Notes: generated by a model not told the origin, from the letters alone. A DNA stretch of 64,000 bases from Paragonimus westermani (GCA_008508345.1 QNGE01000998.1:107236-171235); one strand, 5' to 3'; counted from the stretch's first letter, positions 1 to 11,655 are shown. Numbers and translations are program-made.

Positions 1-156
1 GAGTTCAAATCCCGGCCGTGGCAAGGATATGCACTACTGACGAGCTCTAATGAGAGCGAAACTCGAGTGTAGTGCTTCTTTTCGAAAGAGGCTGGCTGGA
101 TAGTCTATCTGAATGCGAACGCTGCGATCAAATGTGAGTGATGGTCAACTTGAAAA
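1..156 (+). repeat. SINE copy 1, 5' end cut off by the window edge
   Basis: Near-identical to the body of the full copy at 15379-15618, starting inside the tRNA-like head at the B box (gttcaaatc) and ending in ggtcaacttgaaaa. Only a few substitutions separate the copies, for example cgagtgtag here against cgagtctag there. The 3' flank differs from the other copies, as expected for a dispersed insertion. Confidence 0.85.
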
Positions 157-334
157 CTCAGATCATGAAATGTAGTAACACTTGAGCCAATTAGCTGACT
201 AACCGAAAATATAGAAAATGGACACCGTGAACAGTGTCACTAGAATAAGAGATCGCATTGGGTGACGTTTTCAGTTTCCGTCACACTTACGAATGATTGA
301 TGACACAAAGCTCCTAATCTTTGTGGATCATCGA

Positions 335-1635
335 CACCTTTCGACAACACACCTCCTGGATACTAATCAGGGCTATTCTGTCAGTGACGAATCCCTCATA
401 CCCTGGATCGACACGCTTGATAGTCAATGTTCTAACTTTATTGAGACAGTTTGAAGCATATTCTATCAAAGATTCTTTTAAATTGATCATTTATCCGGAC
501 AACATTCTCACCAATGAGTTAGTGTGTTCTATGGACATTCACTCATTGTTTACGAATTTCCCACTACACGAGGCAATTGATTATACTTGGGCCCGTCGAA
601 ACCAGTAGCCTCACTTTTCCTCTCGATTGAACTTTGGAGAGAAACTATGCTGTTGTCTACTAAAAATGTCAGTTTCAGTTTTCCTGTTCGATAGTGCCGC
701 CAATTAGATGGGGGGGGGAATAACTATGTGCGGTCTACCAAAGCCATCTCAGCGGACTTTTTCATGTTAAGGATTGGGCTGAAGTTATCCGCAGACGTTG
801 AAGAGTTGTCATGTTACATACGGCACCTTGCTCGTTCCAAACAGACAATAACCTGGTTTGGTGCTCAAATACTTTTCATCCCATCCTGAAGATGACGTGT
901 GAAGTTGAAGCCGATACTTTTTTGGTGTTACTAGACCTACTCATAATTCGCCGCGAAGATGCCCCCTACTAAAATGGATGTCTATAGAAAATTGACATAA
1001 TCTCGGCAATACCTGAACCTTAATAGTTTCGCGCCAGTCCATCTCAGACACGCACTTGTGAATACATTATTCACACGAAACAGCCTTGGATAAGAATTGG
1101 TCTTGATCCTATCCTTGCTACAGTCGAGTAATTACTCCGGAAGATACATGGAAAGACACAGTAGACCGAAACGACCATCCGAACATGTGGTTGCTTTAAG
1201 AAAGCAGAAAGTTTTCATGCAACTGCTTTTAAGAAGTATTACTGTATGTATCAAACGATGCAAAAACTAATAGATTTGATTAAGCGTACATGTATCAGTT
1301 CGGACCCTGAACCTGGCTGTACCTTCAGTCAGATGAAATCAGCCTGTCGGTATCACCTCACGTTGTGTCCAGCAGTTTATACTTGATTGCAAAGAAAGCT
1401 ACGTAGGAAGAATCGATATATGGTTGACTCCCCAGAGCGAAGGAACATTTCCTCAAATGGTGCAGAACTCCGTACTACCGAAGAACGGCAATGTCTTTGA
1501 AACACGGAAATAACCAATACCAGCAGTCGCAAGACACTATCGATCTAGCCGATGCATTCAACACCCTCGTACGTCATTCCGAACGAAGATTCTTGCGGTT
1601 GACTGAGACTATCGCAATCAATCGACTGGAACCGG
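335..1635 (+). pseudogene. Penelope-like element (PLE) relic, RT plus GIY-YIG
   Basis: Decayed retroelement coding region, readable only in pieces that change frame. The open part at 321-608 carries RAILSVTNPSY and SLFTNFPLHEAIDY, matching the PLE reverse transcriptase fingers and motif A (family form LRPIVS..SPTY and SLFTNVP..EAI). Around 890-1080 the frames give LLDLLIIRRED, MDVYRKLT and RQYLNLNSFAPVHLRHALV, the PLE pattern LPFLDVLI..R, SVYRKPT, YL.F.S..P. Near 1375-1410 CKESYVGRI resembles the GIY-YIG endonuclease core, followed by RRFLRLTETIAINRLEP at about 1590-1635, like the PLE C-terminus. Stops and frameshifts interrupt every domain, so it is not functional. Confident in the family, approximate in the ends. 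Confidence 0.8.
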
Positions 1636-3469
1636 CCTAGAGCGTTCAGAAGGAATTGTTCGTGAACTTGACCCGTATTTGAACTTAGCGACCGTTCTCA
1701 AACCCCCGATTGACTGTCCACTCCCCCACTTGTTTGATGTAATAAACTAGTTCATGCAAAGTTAGCCGTTGATGGGCCAATGCGAAGTGCATGCATTTAC
1801 TGCTGTACTTGTTCTAACTGTTTTGTTCACAAAATCTTTTCTTTCTCGAGCATACATGGGTCCATTGTGACTGTGTTGCCGTGATCTGCTCGCTTGACAC
1901 AGGCAGTAATGTTGGATAACTGGTATCCTGTACAAAACTTGCAGTCTGTGTTCTGTACTTCTGAGATGCCATTCCAGCGCTTAGTACTTCATTGTCTCCT
2001 GAGACAGACGTACAAATGCAAAAGTCGTATTTGGGCAACATCACACTGAACTCTTGACAAGCATAAAATCGGTGGTTTCTGTTACCTGGTCAAGCAAACC
2101 AGGCATTTACAAAGAAGATTCTATCTAATTTGGCTCTTAATCGTTCTGGTCAATCGTTTTTGCTGAATGTTGATGGCCCCTCCGGCTGGTCGGTTGCTGC
2201 ACTAGGCCGCATGACATTGCCTGACTATATGTTACATCCCCAACAACGTGCACAACTGAAAAGGTCGACATTTTTAAGCCCCTACACAGGAATGCCAAGT
2301 TGGTTATTCTTTGACAAAGTTTATCGCATCCATTCTTCAATGAAAGCTTTTGGGAGCTCTGCAATGTGGTCTTGTTGTTTAACCGATATGTTTTCGTAGC
2401 AGTGGTGTGTACAACCTCATGATCCTGAAGGTCACTCAGCCAATGTGTTGACCACATTACTTCGTGTGTTTAAGATCAGAAATTCAAGCAAGCCATGGCA
2501 CGCGGTCGATGTTGCGAGATTTCCTTGTTTTCCGTGATGGTACTCCAGCGAGCCGGGACCTACTTACCTCGCAATATCCGACACTCCAAATAGGGTCATT
2601 TCGTGACTAAATGATACCCTTCCTCGAACCACTAACGATTTGTTCATAAAATTCTTACATTTCCCAATCGATCAAATAGCAGCCCATACATAACCTCAAT
2701 TAGCGTCGCTTTACGCACTCTTGCCATCATTGAACCAGATATTCTGGAATTTTCTCGAACTTACTATTACAACCAGCTTTCTGAAGCAAAGTCATAGTTC
2801 ATTGCTCCACCTTCCTCATTACACTCAACTGCCATTTGTTTTCATCGTTGTCAGTCAGCATACGGACCTTGATGGAGTGGTTGTGGGTCAGACGACTTGA
2901 TGTAGGTTGTAAAAGAAGGCCTGGATGAACTCTTTTGTTTTCCTGAATGCATTCAGGCCATTCAAACGTACATGACTGACAACAGCACATTCTTTATTCA
3001 CTCTGACTGAGCGGACGCTCAGTTTGTGAACATACTTTAAATTGACAACAAGCCCGGATGAGGATGACAGAATTTATCCATGTGACCAAGAACCGCAAAT
3101 CATTCTGTCTATTTTTCGACTAAAAGTGTGTGTAGCCATGTGTGACGCGAACGGTTAAATGACTGTAGTATGCAGATAGGTACTTTGGTTTTGAATGCCA
3201 AGTTGAATTGCTAATGAAGTCGCCTGACCGCCATATTCAATTTGCCTTCTCGAACTTTTTGATTGGTGTGTCAGCCTTCTGATGTGTTTGACCTAAAACG
3301 TCATCTTTACTCACAATAGTCGACGCATGATTTGCTTTCTATATGCAGATTTTTATGGTATATGTTTGCTGTGGGAAAAACAGAACTACCTAGATGCTCT
3401 GAAATGTGTTAGATGATTATCTAGGTTCCATGTCGCTTCACCGTAACACTTTCCTTTCCGACTTATCAG
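1636..3469. other. Non-coding stretch upstream of the gene
   Basis: No supported gene. Overlapping open frames lie on both strands at about 2130-2457 (up to 106 codons) and on the minus strand at 1814-2044, but none shows a recognisable motif or clear splice boundary. The true 5' exon or promoter of the downstream gene could lie here, but I cannot point to it. Confidence 0.4.
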
Positions 3470-4111
3470 TGATTCATCCTAGACGTGCCAATTTCGGTCG
3501 CTTGACTAGCTCACGTTCCAAGTCGAATGTAATGCGGGATTATGTGAATATGCCAGAATCTTCCCTAATCAACTGGCTTGCCACTGCGGTCACGGCTCAC
3601 TATCCAATCATGGCGGGAAACACAGCTTCCTTTTATTTGGCGCCCCAGGGTTACGTGTTGACCAGTGCTTGTCCTCAATCGCGCTCAACAGAGGACAACA
3701 TAGATGCTAATCCACTACAACCAACCCAACGAGCTGCTCTCCCGTCGGTTCCTACGCAACTGCCACCTCCTCCTCCACCATACAGACCTCATCCACCTGT
3801 CAGCCCACGAGTACCTCGCCAACACGCCTCCTTGCAGCCACCGAATAGTAATGTATTATGTCACTTTTCTGCGAATGGTTGCTCCCTGTGTTACACTCCG
3901 TTCCCAGCAGCAGCGGCAGCTTCCTTTGCAGTTATTTCCACTGCTGCTGCATCTGGCGCAGTCCTTTATTTCAGACCACCCGCTCCACCCCCTTGGCTCC
4001 TGAACCATTCTCCTGTAGGACTGGGCACTCCACTTCAACGGACCGCGCCCACCTTTGATGATGCCTCTGCATGGCTGGAGGAGACGTCGTGTGGTTTACC
4101 CCCGGAGCAAG
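3470..4111 (+). CDS. Exon A of a six-exon proline-rich gene
   Basis: Coding exon of a protein I do not recognise. The acceptor is strong: a pyrimidine-rich tract ending in cttatcag before 3470. The donor is caag/gtaagt with the intron starting at 4112. The exon enters with two bases completing a codon and leaves one base of the next (phase 1), which fits exon B. It encodes about 213 residues: a Ser/Arg-rich start, a polyproline run (PPPPPPYRPHPP at about 3763), an alanine-rich patch (AAAAASF) and an acidic end (FDDASAWLEE). Such composition suggests a disordered region able to bind SH3 or WW domains, but that is inference. Alternatively this is the first coding exon with ATG at 3430, since the same frame stays open back to a stop at 3400. 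Confidence 0.65.
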
Positions 4112-5882
4112 GTAAGTCTCTGCTGGAAGTCTTCTACCGGTTAGAAAATGTCAGTACTAAAATATCAGGAAGAAGACCTTACACAGTGTTACGACCGTAT
4201 TTATAATAGACACTAGATAGATCAGAGCAGCGTCAGCTGGAGAAAAAAAAAGAGAAAACATTAGGTTGGTGTGATTATCTCTACAAGCTTTAAACGATGG
4301 GATTGTGTATTCAATTTGCCTGAGGGTCGATTTTGCTACCGCTATTGAAATCAATTAACATGAAGTGCTAGTTGGGAAAACGTTGGTAAATACCAGTGAA
4401 TTGTCCGCTGCATATTGTGTTCCCTTCCCGGACTAGAAGGGGTTTCGTCCTATGGTGTGTGATGTCGGAGGGGCTCGAACAGATTTCGAATTAGATGATC
4501 CAGCGGCGTGAATGAATTAATCCTAACTGACGGCTGGAGCGGTGCAACTTACAATGCAGCTACTGCACTGGTACGTCAGGGTGTAATTACTTTGAAGGTA
4601 ACTATTTTAGTTTTGACGTGACTATTACGACTGAGTTGTTCTGCACCATTTCTTGGTCTAAGCTAAAGCCGTTTTTTTTCCTATGGTTATATCGCCTATA
4701 CATCAGTAGATATTGATATATGCATTCATGAAGTCGAGTCACGAACGGTAAGGAAATGAGCTTTACTGTCAATCATAGGATAATGACCAGACCATTTCGC
4801 GGCTCTACAACTTTCCTGTGCATGATTCTGTATGTGGGTGAAAGTGTTACTAATCAATCGTTGAAAATTCATGTGTTTTCAAATGAAATCTCTTATAAGC
4901 ACTCGTAGACATCATTTATCATGAAGCTACTACTGTCTGTCAATGCCCCACGTACACTCTTAGACAGAGACTTAGTCAGGGCCGGTTAACGCCTATTCGC
5001 TGACCTTGACCTAACATGAAAACGGCACAAGGCTCACTCAAAAACTATCACATCCTTCAATGTGCGCTGGTTTAACACTCACTTATCTGGGGTGAATGAA
5101 GCAATTAGTTGTTGCTAATCTCCCTCTACTATGGATAACGTAATCTTTCTACCGTCTGTCTCACTCATCCAGTCAAATGGAAGTGAACTTGTGGCGTGAA
5201 CACACGGGCATTTCCACGTGGTAGAGTAATGGTGACTCCGGTTAACTGGGGAGAAGGTGGTATGTCGATCTGGATCATACGAACAATCGTTGTGGAACTA
5301 CTGGCGCTTAGGATGATAAACTGTAGGTAACCTGCAGGAACGATTGAGATGTAGTAGTGGAATGAACGATTGATTTTCAGCAAACCTCTCGGAAACCATG
5401 TTTACCAAGACGTCCATTGTAACAGCACCTTGTTTCATTCATTCTGAACATGCAGTTACTGAACTCCGTGCGCTTATTAAAGTGCAGCATTTCCTAGCAT
5501 GGGAAGTGTGATTCATGCTGAATGTACTCGTCGGATCCATGCAGATTAAGTGTTCCAAACTACCTTATTCATTTCTCTTTCGATTTATAACTAAGGTTGC
5601 TACCAGATTTACGGCCGTGGATTAGCTTTATGACTGCTGGCTTCAGCACTCATATCGAATTTAGACAGACCGATTATGAAACCCAGCATTCGTCTTTCGG
5701 ATGGGCTGCTAGTACTTCGACTTATAGTAAGTTTTCTTATATGGCCCTGCAAATGTTCATATGGCTTCAGACATGTGGTTCTACAGCTGCATTCTTAGAA
5801 TTGTATATTTATGGTCATAATCGGTGCCTCCCGATTTTGCTGATGAGGCTGTTGATCTATTCCATTTTTCATTTCTGTTTAG
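4112..5882 (+). other. Intron 1 (1.77 kb)
   Basis: Starts gtaagt and ends in a pyrimidine-rich tract, catttctgtttag. It holds only short open frames on both strands (for example minus 5165-5383) and no recognised repeat. The frame open from 5597 runs into exon B without a stop, but the part before 5883 reads as hydrophobic low-complexity translation and is taken as intron. Confidence 0.5.
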
Positions 5883-6277
5883 TTCCATTTATTTCTGACA
5901 ACGACGGCTACATCTATCCAGACGCAAGACCCACACCAACAGCCATTTTTACGGGTATCCCACCTTTGAGCGCTGCTTTACTGTTCTCTACTCCGGTTCC
6001 GGGTCATTCACCAAAGCTAACCACCGTAGGTGGAAACTGGAATACGCGATATTGCCCGTGGTTTTTGCCGCCGGCCACTGTATGTTCTGAAAATCTGTTC
6101 AGTTCTACCAAACTAGGTCCATCTGCCGGCACGACGCTGCCACAGACGGACTGCTCACCGGGTATACACACTCCTGGTAGCATGGCCGACTTGGACGCTG
6201 GTCGATTGCGGAAAGAAAATCAGCATCTACGCAGTCTGTTGAGTGAAGCTACAGCCAGATTACAATATGTGGACGTG
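5883..6277 (+). CDS. Exon B, start of coiled-coil segment
   Basis: The acceptor is tttctgtttag before 5883, and the exon enters in phase 1, matching exon A. It encodes about 131 residues, Pro/Thr/Ser-rich at first, then a charged leucine-spaced segment RLRKENQHLRSLLSEATARL that looks like a short coiled coil. The donor is less certain: gtg/gtcagt at 6278 keeps phase 0 and is preferred, but GT dinucleotides at 6269 and 6275 also keep frame. The helical segment continues directly in exon C, which supports joining the two. Function unknown; a homotypic or partner-binding zipper is the only structural inference. Confidence 0.6.
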
Positions 6278-6386
6278 GTCAGTTTCTGTGGTCTATTTTT
6301 CTCTTGTTGCATCCAACCTTCTACGTACAATCTCTTCCTTCGTCCTGGACCATATATTTTTCTCATTTATTTCGGTCCCTGTTCAG

Positions 6387-6755
6387 CTTGAATGGCATCT
6401 TCAACGACTGAGTCTGCTGGTCGAATCCATGCTTGCTTCACATCACCGGCAATGTGAACTGGATCATCAGTTACATGGCTGTTTCCATCCGGATGTACTT
6501 CATGCTGATCCACGGGCTCCTGTACTTCTCCCGCCCGCTGTAACACCAGTTGACCCTAGAAATCCTGTCAAAGATCCGTACAGCGCTCCACCTTTATCCA
6601 CTTGCCTTGCCTATTACCCGGTCACGTGTCCTCTAGTTCACGCTATGGGACCAGCTGCGATTCCAGTATTTGCTGAGGACAAGGTCTGGGCAAACGAGAT
6701 GTCGATAGCTGGACCACAGCCAACTCGAAACGTAGGGCCTCTGCACTATCGCGAG
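6387..6755 (+). CDS. Exon C, coiled-coil continuation; possible GC donor
   Basis: The acceptor is a long pyrimidine tract ending ccctgttcag before 6387, after an intron of only 109 bases. The exon starts in phase 0 with LEWHLQRLSLLVESML, continuing the leucine repeat of exon B, followed by a His/Cys-containing stretch and more proline-rich sequence. Two endings are possible. Reading on gives a TGA stop at 6783-6785. Alternatively, gcgag/gcaagt at 6756 is a textbook GC-type donor in phase 0, which matches the phase-0 acceptor of exon D across a 7.7-kb intron. I prefer the second because the downstream exons have similar composition and compatible phases, but two separate genes cannot be excluded. 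Confidence 0.6.
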
Positions 6756-7583
6756 GCAAGTCAGTGTATGCATCATGACCCATGAGAGAGCATATCTTGA
6801 CGTATTGTGTGTAGATCTTGCTTGGTTCATCTTGTATTACTGTCTATTACTTACGGTTTTTTGTGCTGTACACGCACCGAGTGTCTCATCTAAAAGACGA
6901 AAAACGTCCTCATTATCCTTACATTCTTCTGTCATTTAATCTTACACTGCGTGCCTCACATTCTAGGTTTTCAAGACCACTTGGTCAAATGTACTATGAA
7001 TGATTACAGCAATAAGGTTAACCGATAGGTTACGAATTTGATTGGCTTATCAGATGATCCGATCTAGACGGCTATCCAGATTGGAATCTGACTGAACAGC
7101 CGTTCAGATTGCAAGACCGCTCACCCCTGGGTTATAACAGTGATCGGTTATCGTTGTCCGTGAAAGACAGTGTTCTGTGTACCACTGCTTTTCACCAAAT
7201 CACCACTTTCTCTCCAATTCGATTACTTTTCTTAATGTTACCAGGACATCTAAATTTCTCTTGCTTTTCGTGTTCAAGGAGGTGATGGTACGGACTGCAG
7301 GTGACTGACAGTCTTGAAGTTACACGGTATTTACGTACTTCTTACCTTTTGTAAAATATAGATTGAACGAATTCTTTTGCGATTGCGTTATTAAATATAT
7401 CTCTTAATTTCACTCGAACAGCTTACCCACCAAACTTTGGCCACTTCGTAAAACTGAATTCATACATTTCTGAGGACCGTCAGTTATTTTTGCGTCAATT
7501 TCATTGCAAGAGTACTCGGATCATTTACCTGTGTTTAAAAATCTTTTCGAAATATCACTGTAGTTTTTTAATTTCACTGAAAG

Positions 7584-7949
7584 ATGACCCGTTACGGGTA
7601 TTTTGGCACATTCAATATAACAATAGTTTACTTATTAGCGAAATCCACGCTCACAATATACTTATCTAATGGGTCTGCTTTGGAGTCCTGGTTGTTAACA
7701 TCCCAGCATGTCCATTATGCTGTTGGATTGCGATCCTGTCGTGTCCTTATTGGCAGCTATCAGAACTCCGACATTATTATGATGGTGGTTCTCAAGTGTA
7801 CACTGACAATTGGTTTACTCATATGTGTTGCAGTTTTGGTGGTTTTGGTCTATCATTGTGACACTCAATTTACCGTTCGTCTGGCTTCAAACGGAAAGAG
7901 GAGACACAGTAGGGAAGCAAGACTTTTAGAGTTAACGAATACTGTATAG
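7584..7949 (+). CDS. ORF with one predicted membrane segment (doubtful)
   Basis: An ATG-initiated frame of 121 codons. Residues about 72-93 are strongly hydrophobic (LTIGLLICVAVLVVLVYHC) and are followed by a basic stretch (NGKRRHSRE), the pattern of a single-pass membrane protein with a positive cytoplasmic side. No family is recognised. The TAG stop abuts the left inverted repeat of the PLE relic at 7950, so an original reading frame may have been cut by that insertion. In this AT-rich, gene-poor setting it may equally be a chance frame. Confidence 0.2.
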   Translation: MTRYGYFGTFNITIVYLLAKSTLTIYLSNGSALESWLLTSQHVHYAVGLRSCRVLIGSYQNSDIIMMVVLKCTLTIGLLICVAVLVVLVYHCDTQFTVRLASNGKRRHSREARLLELTNTV

Positions 7950-7979
7950 CGAACAAGTTCGTTTTCAGTGATTCATCAT
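7950..7979. repeat. Left 30-bp inverted repeat of PLE relic
   Basis: The reverse complement matches 8758-8787 with a single mismatch. On the minus strand it reads ctgatga, a short spacer, then gaaaac, reminiscent of the conserved boxes of a hammerhead ribozyme, although no proper stem II forms. Confidence 0.75.
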
Positions 7980-8640
7980 CAGAAGAATTGACATTCATAC
8001 GTGCAGTATTCTTACAAAATGGTTACCCAGAAAGAGTCATAAACAGAGCTGTGCAACAACAGAATGAAAGGGACCAGCTGCATCTAACGGAAATGAAAAG
8101 TGTGCATGTCGGATTGCCCTTCAAAGGTGACACGCTGGCTGAAACTATCACGTAGGTTCACAAGGGCGGTTAATACATTTTATGCCGCTAAGCCACGTGT
8201 CTACTCTACGTCCAATCCGATTTTTGTACTCACGCCTGAAAAACGAGGTGGCTGTTTCTCCCACCCCGTTTTGTGTATACTCATTCACTTGTTCCGGTGG
8301 AACCATTTGTGTTGGCCGCACGACCACGTGCTTATCTGAACGGGTCCGTGAACACCACTCGGCTTGACTCAATAGTGGAATAACGAAATTTGTCAACAGT
8401 GCCATACTGTCACTCCTGGTCGATTCGAATCACATTGTCAATGTGACGGACGTATTTCATCCAATCTACCAAGCTAGGGCCACCCAGTTTGATTCATTGA
8501 GGCGTAAGATTCTATTCACAGCCGAAGCTATTGGAATTTGCCCGTACGCCCCACCCATGTGTGCCTAGAAATGTTTTGTCCGGGCTTTGGACCTGCCTTG
8601 GCCAACCCCGTTAGCCTGTCAAGATCTAGTGGTTAAGTGG
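7980..8640 (+). pseudogene. PLE relic: RT C-terminus and GIY-YIG endonuclease
   Basis: Several frame-shifted pieces line up with the C-terminal third of a Penelope-like polyprotein. In order: AVLQNGYPERVINRAV (as aVFLQNGYP) near 8001-8050, LPFKGDTLAETI near 8115, FYAAKPRVYS near 8180, then the endonuclease core VYSFTCSGGTICVGRTT and LSERVREHHSA in the frame open at 8182-8367. The GIY-YIG signature here reads VYSF...CVGRT. It is followed by SLRRKILFTAEAIGICPYAP (about 8490-8550), the usual distal PLE tail. At least two frameshifts make it defective. The N-terminal reverse transcriptase is missing, so this is a 5'-truncated insertion, typical of target-primed retrotransposition. Confidence 0.8.
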
Positions 8641-8757
8641 ATACTTGATTGCAGTGTGACACTGGGTTGACTGACCCCATTAACAACTCGTTCCCCGTTT
8701 ACCCACTTAATGATTCTCCGGTAAAATTTTTGAAATAAATGTGATGTATGTGGCCTA

Positions 8758-8787
8758 ATGATGAATCACTGAAAACGAGCTTGTTCG
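8758..8787. repeat. Right 30-bp inverted repeat of PLE relic
   Basis: Reads atgatgaatcactgaaaacg then agcttgttcg and is complementary to 7950-7979 with one mismatch. PLEs are known to carry terminal repeats that can be partly inverted, which fits its place just beyond the GIY-YIG tail. Confidence 0.75.
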
Positions 8788-9106
8788 TTACACATTATTT
8801 TTCTTGATTACGCTTGGAATTTTTGCCCGGCTTTTAGGTTTTCTCCGCATTCGTGAAGGTCGATTACTTATGAGCTGTCTTCATGCTACCACTCAATGTT
8901 TCGTTCTAATGAAATAGAATTGTGACCAGCGGGTGTATAACTTATTACTGAGCTAACCTAACATAAAATTTTCCAATATGGCACTCGAAATATTAATGTC
9001 CACGACTTGCGTGCTACAGAATAGGAGATGATTTAGCGGAAAATGGCTCAGATGTGAAAATGAACATCCGGAGAAGACATACGGAGACATACGTGCTGTT
9101 CGCTAG

Positions 9107-9469
9107 TCGGTCATTATCATCCTTACTGTGGCAGTGCTAAGCTTACCAGTGAGTGCTTCTGCACACATAAAGGTTGATACCAACGTTTCACAACAACTGC
9201 CCCAGCATATTACAACAACCGCGAGACTTACTGGTTGCATAAATGACCGGATTCCCCCGTGGGATCTACCTGGTGATGTTTCTGCAGACGACGAGCGATC
9301 GCGGATGCCAGTGGTCTGCGTGATAGTCGCTGTGTTCACAGATGACTGTCGGCCTGCATTTGCCGTACATACTGCGTTACTCATGCTGGAACGTAATCTA
9401 GGATCTTTGGCTACCGCCCCGTCATACCAATGCGGTCGGCGTGGCAATTACGTGAAAATCGGTCAATAA
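9107..9469 (+). CDS. Possible exon with signal-peptide-like start
   Basis: The frame is open from after a TAG at 9104-9106 to TAA at 9467-9469. It begins SVIIILTVAVLSLPVSASA, a hydrophobic core with small residues resembling a signal peptide and its cleavage site, followed by about 100 residues of ordinary composition with a few cysteines. There is no ATG, so a start would have to come from an upstream exon; gctgttcgctag before 9107 could be an acceptor. The minus strand is open over the same bases (9103-9447, 114 codons), which weakens the case. No family recognised. Confidence 0.22.
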   Translation, partial: SVIIILTVAVLSLPVSASAHIKVDTNVSQQLPQHITTTARLTGCINDRIPPWDLPGDVSADDERSRMPVVCVIVAVFTDDCRPAFAVHTALLMLERNLGSLATAPSYQCGRRGNYVKIGQ

Positions 9470-10470
9470 CGAAATCTGGTGAAGGAGAGCATGTGGTAAT
9501 TTGGAAGTGTAGTTGTAACTAGGTTTGCGGTACATCTGTGGCATTGTACGTACGTTGTAGTGGCTAACTTGTATCATCTCCTTTGTACGCCAATCGTAAA
9601 AGGACTCGTAACTTTCGTACTATCACTATTTACTCAGGGGAATTCTTTGGAATGTTTGGAGACCAGTGGTTGTGGGTAATTGTCCATGAGAAGCATTCCA
9701 GTTAGGTGTGGGTTGCATCCTGAATACGGGTCTATCTGGCTGTATGGGATGATTTTGTTTTGTTTTTGGGTGTCACATTGTGTTCTGGCTCCTTAACCAC
9801 TTTGCTCTAACCGTACACTTGATCTGCTCTGTTGACCTGCCCTCTGTCGTTGTCAATGAGTCTGGTGGTTTTAACCTAAATGTGCATGGTCATTGAGTGA
9901 AGCTACTGGTGTAGTCACTAGAGAGCACTATGTGGCTTCGATTACGTCAGGTGAAGTTTTTATTGTCAACTAGTTGCATGCTACTAAATGGTGAAAAACA
10001 CTTAACTCAACGAATTGTTTGTGGAGAGTAACGTTACAGCGTGATGAATATTTTGGTGATCCAGCAAAAGTACGGAGTCGTTTGACAACAATAATCTATT
10101 GGAAATAATAGGTGAGCAATACATCCAGCACGGAGCGTGCAAACCTTAATGAAATGAATAATTGATGTATTACGAAAAAAGGAGAGAGTTTACACGCCGG
10201 ACGTAAGATGGTGTCTTCCTGATTCCGATAAAACATCTGTGCTGTGTGGTGACCCTGCCAGGTTGTTACTCAACCCAGTTTCCAGATATTTAACTGAAAG
10301 AAGTTTATGTAGGGGTTCATTATGTATATTACTTGGTGAACATAAGTTGGAAGGTTCTTCATGGGCAGAAATTCATCAGCCTTGTTAGTTGTGTTTGGCG
10401 AGGGACTGCGGAACACTCACCAGCTGGATAACTTCGATAAATTATCCAGCAGGGTGGAAGATAGAATTAG

Positions 10471-10970
10471 GTGTTTAATGCCTTGCGTTGGGGTCACTCG
10501 ATACTAGTTCCTATATTCAAGAAAGGTATAAGGGGCTCTTGTGAAAACCACAGAGGAATTAGTTTGACCCTAGTCATTTCTAGGGTTCTAACATCCATTA
10601 TACTTCGCCAACTCACTGCAGCTCGGGAGGTAAACATTAGGGAAGAACAGGCAGGATTTCGTCCAGGGCGGGGCTGTATAGATCACATTTTTACTCTTCG
10701 TCAAATTCTGGAGCAGCGTCATGTATACCGCCGGCCAACAATTGTTGTGTTTCTGGACTATAAAGGTGCGTTCGATTCAGTGGATCGATCTACACTTTTA
10801 GGGTCGCTCAAACGCATAGGTATGCCGACTAAGTACGTGAACATATTATCGGCACTCTATTTCCATACTTCAGCTCAGGTTAGGGTTTACGGTGAGCTGT
10901 CTGACAGTTTCAGCACCATGAGTGGCGTACGTCAAGGCTGTCCGCTGTCACCATTTTTGTTTAATTTCGT
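10471..10970 (+). pseudogene. LINE reverse transcriptase fragment, RTE-like, cut by gap
   Basis: Non-LTR retrotransposon reverse transcriptase, open for 166 codons up to the N gap. Recognisable motifs in order: ILVPIFKKG and ENHRGISLT (fingers), EEQAGFRPGRGCIDHI, IVVFLDYKGAFDSVDR (motif A with catalytic Asp in FLDY), and SGVRQGCPLSPFLFNF (motif B). The catalytic (Y/F)ADD box should follow within about 60 residues and would fall inside the gap. The motif style resembles RTE-clade endonuclease-reverse transcriptases of flatworms; clade assignment is from memory of motif style only. No upstream endonuclease is readable, so the copy is probably 5'-truncated. It lies within intron 3, in the same orientation as the gene. 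Confidence 0.85.
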
Positions 10971-11621
10971 NNNNNNNNNNNNNNNNNNNNNNNNNNNNNN
11001 NNNNNNNNNNNNNNNNNNNNNNNNNNNNNNNNNNNNNNNNNNNNNNNNNNNNNNNNNNNNNNNNNNNNNNNNNNNNNNNNNNNNNNNNNNNNNNNNNNNN
11101 NNNNNNNNNNNNNNNNNNNNNNNNNNNNNNNNNNNNNNNNNNNNNNNNNNNNNNNNNNNNNNNNNNNNNNNNNNNNNNNNNNNNNNNNNNNNNNNNNNNN
11201 NNNNNNNNNNNNNNNNNNNNNNNNNNNNNNNNNNNNNNNNNNNNNNNNNNNNNNNNNNNNNNNNNNNNNNNNNNNNNNNNNNNNNNNNNNNNNNNNNNNN
11301 NNNNNNNNNNNNNNNNNNNNNNNNNNNNNNNNNNNNNNNNNNNNNNNNNNNNNNNNNNNNNNNNNNNNNNNNNNNNNNNNNNNNNNNNNNNNNNNNNNNN
11401 NNNNNNNNNNNNNNNNNNNNNNNNNNNNNNNNNNNNNNNNNNNNNNNNNNNNNNNNNNNNNNNNNNNNNNNNNNNNNNNNNNNNNNNNNNNNNNNNNNNN
11501 NNNNNNNNNNNNNNNNNNNNNNNNNNNNNNNNNNNNNNNNNNNNNNNNNNNNNNNNNNNNNNNNNNNNNNNNNNNNNNNNNNNNNNNNNNNNNNNNNNNN
11601 NNNNNNNNNNNNNNNNNNNNN
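10971..11621. other. Assembly gap, 651 Ns
   Basis: Runs of N interrupt the LINE reverse transcriptase immediately after motif B. Sequence on the far side belongs to a different LINE in opposite orientation, so the gap hides at least one element boundary. Confidence 0.99.
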
Positions 11622-11655
11622 TATAGGGTTTGCTGTTTCTTCATGGTTGTGTGGC

